Of a stretch of DNA of 64,000 bases, positions 62,438 to 64,000 are shown in pieces. A program made the position numbers and the translations under genes. Below the pieces are notes generated by a model that saw only the letters and a program-made list of their open reading frames with translations, was not told where the DNA came from and ran no database searches. Origin of the DNA: Miltoncostaea sp050250915 (GTDB lineage: Bacteria > Actinomycetota > Thermoleophilia > Miltoncostaeales > Miltoncostaeaceae); NCBI GenBank assembly GCA_050250915.1, contig JBFWNT010000010.1:74713-138712 (forward strand). Reading direction: 5' to 3'. Position 1 is the first letter of the stretch; each line of letters opens with the position of its first letter.

Positions 62438-62650
62438 CTAGGCGGTGACTGCGGCGGTCAGGTGGGCGCCGGCGTGGACGAGCCGGCGGTAGTCGACGAC
62501 CGCGTTCACGACCTCCTCGACGCTCTCGAGCACCAGGAACTGGCGCCGGTCGACCGTCTGGATGTGCGTGTCCGGGGTGGCCTCGACGGTCAGGATGAGA
62601 TCCGCGTTGAGCGTCATCTCGTCGCCGTTGAGGCGGTGAAGGCTGATCAC
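62438..62650 (-). CDS. swrD: flagellar protein FlbD/SwrD
   Basis: A 70-residue protein of the FlbD/SwrD family, which in Bacillus boosts motor power for swarming. It starts MISLHRLNGDEMTLNADLI, the family signature, and has RQFLVLESVEEVV. The GTG at 62650 has a textbook GGAGGAT five bases upstream; a frame back to 62680 adds ten residues that are not conserved. It lies between flgE and motA, in the same place as in Bacillus. Confidence 0.92.
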   Translation of the reverse strand: MISLHRLNGDEMTLNADLILTVEATPDTHIQTVDRRQFLVLESVEEVVNAVVDYRRLVHAGAHLTAAVTA

Positions 62651-62706
62651 GTTCGATCCTCCGTGACGTGCGGGCCGCAACCGGGGGGCTGCGTTGCGCC
62701 CCCCGG

Positions 62707-62733
62707 TTATCGGTCGTCAGGCCCGCGATCTGA
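62707..62733 (-). promoter_or_regulatory. sigma-28-type promoter of swrD-motA-motB-fliL
   Basis: TCAGATCG-N11-ACCGATAA on the minus strand. It has the best -10 end (CGATAA) but a weaker -35 (TCAG). Leader about 50 bases. Confidence 0.58.
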
Positions 62734-62750
62734 GCGTCATGCCTGCGCTA

Positions 62751-63605
62751 TCAGCGCTTGAGGTTCACCAGCTCCTGGAGCATGTCGTCGGAGGTGGTGA
62801 TCGCCCGGCTGTTCGCCTGGAAGCCGCGCTGGGCGATGATCATGTTGGTGAACTCGAGGGCGAGGTCCACGTTGGACATCTCGAGGGCGCCGGGGACGAT
62901 GTTCCCGTGGCCGGCGGCGCCGCCGGGGGCGCCGTTGACGGCGGGGCCCGAGTTGTTCGACGCCCGCCACATGTTGTCGCCCGCCCGCTCGAGGCCCGGG
63001 GCGTTCGCGAACTTCGCGAGGCTCAGGGTGCCGATCGGGGTGGAGACGCCCGCCGTGCTGACGGCGGTGATGCCGCCGGCGGCGTCCACGTTGATGGCGG
63101 CGGTGGTGGCCGGGTCGACCTGGAGGCGGCCGATGTTGCCGGTGCCGGCGACGGTGCCGAGCACGTACTGGCCCTTCGTGGTCACCAGGTACCCCTGGGA
63201 GTCGAAGGAGAAGTTGCCGGCGCGGGTGTAGACCTCGCCGCCGCCCGTCTGGTCGTTGCCGCCGACGCCGCCGAACGTGGAGCCGGCACCGGCGACCCGG
63301 AAGAAGCCGTCGCCCTGGATCATCATGTCGGTGACGACGCCGGTGCTCTGGGCGTTGCCCTGCGTCATCATCGTGTCGATCGAGTTGAGCGACATGCCGA
63401 GGCCCACCTGGCGGGGGTTGGTACCACCCGAGCCGGCCGTCGGCGCGCCCGCGCCGGAGAGGTTCTGGTAGAGCGAGTCCTTGAACGTGGCGCGCTGGCT
63501 CTTGTAGCCGAACGTGTTGACGTTCGCGATGTTCGAGGACAGCACGTCCATCATGGTCTGGTGGTTTCGCAGGCCGGACACGGCCGCGAACATGGAGCGC
63601 ATCAT
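62751..63605 (-). CDS. flgE: flagellar hook protein FlgE, short form
   Basis: A 284-residue rod/hook protein with the family N-terminus (MFAAVSGLRNHQTMMDVLSSNIANVNTFG, in short pieces SGLRNHQTM and NIANVNTFGYKS) and C-terminus (AQRGFQANSRAITTSDDMLQELVNLKR, ending in VNLKR). Hook proteins are often near 400 residues, so this is a short form, as in Bacillus, where the gene at this place is named flgE or flgG. The position between the DUF3766 gene and swrD fits. A start pair ATG-ATG follows a GGGAAA. Confidence 0.9.
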   Translation of the reverse strand: MMRSMFAAVSGLRNHQTMMDVLSSNIANVNTFGYKSQRATFKDSLYQNLSGAGAPTAGSGGTNPRQVGLGMSLNSIDTMMTQGNAQSTGVVTDMMIQGDGFFRVAGAGSTFGGVGGNDQTGGGEVYTRAGNFSFDSQGYLVTTKGQYVLGTVAGTGNIGRLQVDPATTAAINVDAAGGITAVSTAGVSTPIGTLSLAKFANAPGLERAGDNMWRASNNSGPAVNGAPGGAAGHGNIVPGALEMSNVDLALEFTNMIIAQRGFQANSRAITTSDDMLQELVNLKR

Positions 63606-63696
63606 CGGTGAGGGTTTCCCTTCCCTGGTGTGGCGGCGGAACCCCCTCCGATGAGGTCCAGTCCCGTCCGCCGGTATCCGTACGTGTGTGTGGCGC

Positions 63697-64000
63697 CTAG
63701 GTGATGGCGGCGCTGTCGATGTTCGTGAAGACCTGGTCCTTCATGCCGTCCTGATCGACGGCGGTGATCACGGTGCGGTTGGTCACCGAGACCACGACGG
63801 CGAGCTTGTCCATCATCACGATGGCCTCGCGGCCGCCCTTCGCGGCCAGCTTGTCGACCGCGCCCTCGAGCCGCTGCTGCATCTCGGGGGTGACCGCCAG
63901 CTGACGCTGGCCCAGCCGCTGCACGGCGTGGGCGCTCCACTTGACGGGCGCCGACGCGTCCGCGCCCAGCTTGGAGCTGTGCAGCGAAGCGTGGCCGGGC
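63697..64000 (-). CDS. DUF3766/TIGR02530 flagellar operon protein, partial
   Basis: The C-terminal 100 residues of a small flagellar operon protein of the TIGR02530 family; the start lies beyond the window. SAHAVQRLGQRQLAVTPEM, GREAIVMMDKLAVVVSV, NRTVITAVD and VFTNIDSA are family hallmarks. It is found between flgD and flgE in many flagellar operons, and this matches. Its role is unknown. It ends 91 bases before flgE. Confidence 0.88.
   Translation of the reverse strand, partial: PGHASLHSSKLGADASAPVKWSAHAVQRLGQRQLAVTPEMQQRLEGAVDKLAAKGGREAIVMMDKLAVVVSVTNRTVITAVDQDGMKDQVFTNIDSAAIT

Noticed and set aside
62746..62759. TCAAGCGCTGATAG on the minus strand, like a short sigma-28 site
   Set aside because: It is the end of flgE with its stop codon, and the distance between the two parts is far below the 11 bases of the true sites.

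Overview
The window is very GC-rich, densely packed bacterial chromosome with no tRNA, rRNA, CRISPR array, insertion sequence or phage gene that I can see. GTG and TTG starts, 1-4 nt gene overlaps, a GlgE-type alpha-glucan pathway, a Tat-exported Dyp peroxidase and several promoters with a TANNNT box 6-8 nt before the start codon all point to an actinobacterium. A complete export-gate flagellar cluster in a Bacillus-like order makes a motile deep-branching lineage (for example Thermoleophilia) my best guess; this is an inference and not a sequence match. No gap between genes exceeds about 300 bases.

1-8.4 kb, mostly minus strand: a gamma-glutamyltransferase fragment, ftsZ directly behind a parA gene, a NarL-type two-component pair, htpX with a small partner, a lipoprotein, and a two-gene ABC exporter. 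8.5-12.5 kb, plus strand: an MBL-like protein, then a compact copper module of tyrosinase, HEAT-repeat protein and HEAT/SCO1 fusion. 12.4-33.8 kb: an alpha-glucan/trehalose district with malQ, glgE, glgB, treZ, glgX and treY, and a treS-maltokinase fusion further on. TreS-Mak makes maltose 1-phosphate, GlgE polymerises it, GlgB branches it, and GlgX, TreY and TreZ turn glucan back into trehalose. An MFS exporter, a minimal D,D-peptidase, a TetR regulator and two tandem delta-60/RTX proteins sit between. 33.9-37.9 kb: hflX, two membrane proteins, an L,D-transpeptidase and the end of a flagellar operon.

37.2-64 kb is a flagellar and chemotaxis island, nearly all on the minus strand: DUF3766 protein, flgE, swrD, motA, motB, fliL, fliM, fliY, cheY, fliO, fliP, fliQ, fliR, then efeO-efeB, a second cheY, cheB, cheR, cheA, cheC, cheD, flhB, flhA, flhF, a PilZ protein and four small unknowns. 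FlhG, CheW, receptors and the flagellar sigma factor are not in the window. Six operons in this island each start with the same bipartite element, TCAR-N15-NNCGATR, exactly where a sigma-28-type factor would act. This is the strongest regulatory signal in the window.

Other notable features are a 363-bp perfect direct repeat carrying two identical cheY genes 5,985 bp apart, the two delta-60 paralogues with matching leaderless promoters, the copper module, and an iron-uptake pair inserted in the flagellar island.
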